DNA from: Methylophilales bacterium
GTDB taxonomy: Bacteria > Pseudomonadota > Gammaproteobacteria > Burkholderiales > Methylophilaceae
NCBI GenBank assembly: GCA_019823025.1
Contig: CP081940.1
Location: 620,001 to 684,000, forward strand
Length of the DNA: 64,000 nt
Reading direction: 5' to 3'
Positions 63,374-64,000 of this stretch are shown here, in pieces. How positions within the stretch are numbered: position 1 is the stretch's first letter; each line of letters opens with the position of its first letter. Below the pieces are notes generated by a model, which worked only from the letters and a program-made list of their open reading frames with translations, searched no databases and was not told where the DNA came from. A program made the position numbers and the translations under genes.

Positions 63374-64000
63374 TTATTTAATATCTCTCCAATATTCTTT
63401 CTTAAGTTTGATTGTCAGGAAAAGCAGTAAGAGTAAGAAACCGATCACATAATATCCCATTTTTTTTCTTTTAAGTTGATCAGGTTCAGACATATAAACT
63501 AAATAGTTTGTCAAATCTGCTATCGTCGCATCATACTCTTTTGCATTTAATTTTCCAGAGGTAAATTTTTCTAACTTCTTTGTTTTGGGGTTTAAAATCT
63601 TCTCACCCTCTAGCTCCCAAAGGATGTGTGGCATTGCTGAATTAACATACACCGTATTGTTCCATCCCAATGGTCTGGTTGGATCACGATAAAATCCTCG
63701 CATGTAACTATAAATCCAATCAGCACCCCTTGACCTTGCAACGACCGATAAATCAGGAGGTGCAGCACCAAACCACTTTTTCGAATCCTTCATAGACATA
63801 TTGACTGACATCGTGTCCCCAATTTTATTGCCCGTAAAAAGCAAATCATTCTTGATCGTTTCTGCAGATAAACCAATGTCTTGAAGATTGCTGTACCTCA
63901 TATATTTTGCACTATGGCAGTTCAAACAGTAGTTGGTAAAAATCTTCGCTCCTCTTTGCAGAGAAAGATTATCTGTTAAATCAACAGGTGCCTTTGATAG
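63374..64000 (-). CDS. petC: Ubiquinol-cytochrome c reductase, cytochrome c1 subunit (5' end beyond window)
   Basis: The 208 codons inside the window run open to base 64000 at the 5' side, so the signal peptide is missing. The heme-c site reads NYCLNCHSAKYMRYSNL (CxxCH). The Met ligand lies in VNSAMPHILWELEGE after GADWIYSYMRGFYRDPTRPL. One C-terminal helix (YYVIGFLLLLLFLTI) anchors it to the inner membrane. It is part of the bc1 complex of aerobic respiration and precedes sspA by 4 bases. Confidence 0.95.
   Translation of the reverse strand, partial: LSKAPVDLTDNLSLQRGAKIFTNYCLNCHSAKYMRYSNLQDIGLSAETIKNDLLFTGNKIGDTMSVNMSMKDSKKWFGAAPPDLSVVARSRGADWIYSYMRGFYRDPTRPLGWNNTVYVNSAMPHILWELEGEKILNPKTKKLEKFTSGKLNAKEYDATIADLTNYLVYMSEPDQLKRKKMGYYVIGFLLLLLFLTIKLKKEYWRDIK

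Overview
The window is a compact, AT-rich piece of a proteobacterial core chromosome. Spacers are short, neighbouring genes often overlap by 1-17 bases, and I see no mobile element, phage gene, CRISPR array or defence locus. Several features point to a betaproteobacterium, probably a streamlined member of the Methylophilales (OM43 / Methylopumilus-like). These are polA beside a DUF2782 gene, thrB and a BPSS1780-type membrane protein; dusB-fis-purH-purD in one run; a short Fis; and the type of ribosomal protein S4. The taxonomic call is an inference from gene content; no rRNA is present.

Region 1 (1-30 kb) is housekeeping metabolism in small operons on both strands. In order it holds the start of bioA and an aldo-keto reductase; groES-groEL behind a CIRCE operator; uvrD; thrB with two small envelope genes; and polA with an orphan CinA-like protein. 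Next come dusB-fis-purH-purD-tsaC-hemF-amino acid permease; ilvD with a hexose-phosphate mutarotase; lgt; a CstA-type transporter with its YbdD partner and a DUF429 gene; coaBC-dut; rpmB-rpmG; an MscS channel; and the Mg2+ channel mgtE.

Region 2 (30-60.5 kb) is one minus-strand macro-cluster for transcription and translation. Read in the direction of transcription it is secE-nusG-rplK-rplA-rplJ-rplL-rpoB-rpoC, rpsL-rpsG-fusA-tufA-rpsJ, rplC-D-W-B-rpsS-rplV-rpsC-rplP-rpmC-rpsQ, rplN-X-E-rpsN-rpsH-rplF-rplR-rpsE-rpmD-rplO-secY-infA-rpmJ, rpsM-rpsK-rpsD-rpoA-rplQ, ending at a clear terminator. Internal sigma-70 type promoters with 17-base spacers can be read before rpsL, rplC, rplN and rpsM. A recognisable L10 leader precedes rplJ.

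Region 3 (60.5-64 kb), upstream of that cluster, holds tRNA-Thr(UGU), tRNA-Tyr, tRNA-Gly, tRNA-Thr(GGU), a second tuf copy and tRNA-Trp, preceded by sspB, sspA and the 3' part of the cytochrome c1 gene. The two tuf copies look identical at base level, including short flanks.

I found no convincing undescribed system. The points most worth a second look are regulatory and structural: the promoter map of the ribosomal cluster, the structured leaders before rplN and rpsM, the gene-converted tuf pair, Lys/Ala-rich tails on several ribosomal proteins, and an anticodon-stem mismatch in tRNA-Thr(UGU).
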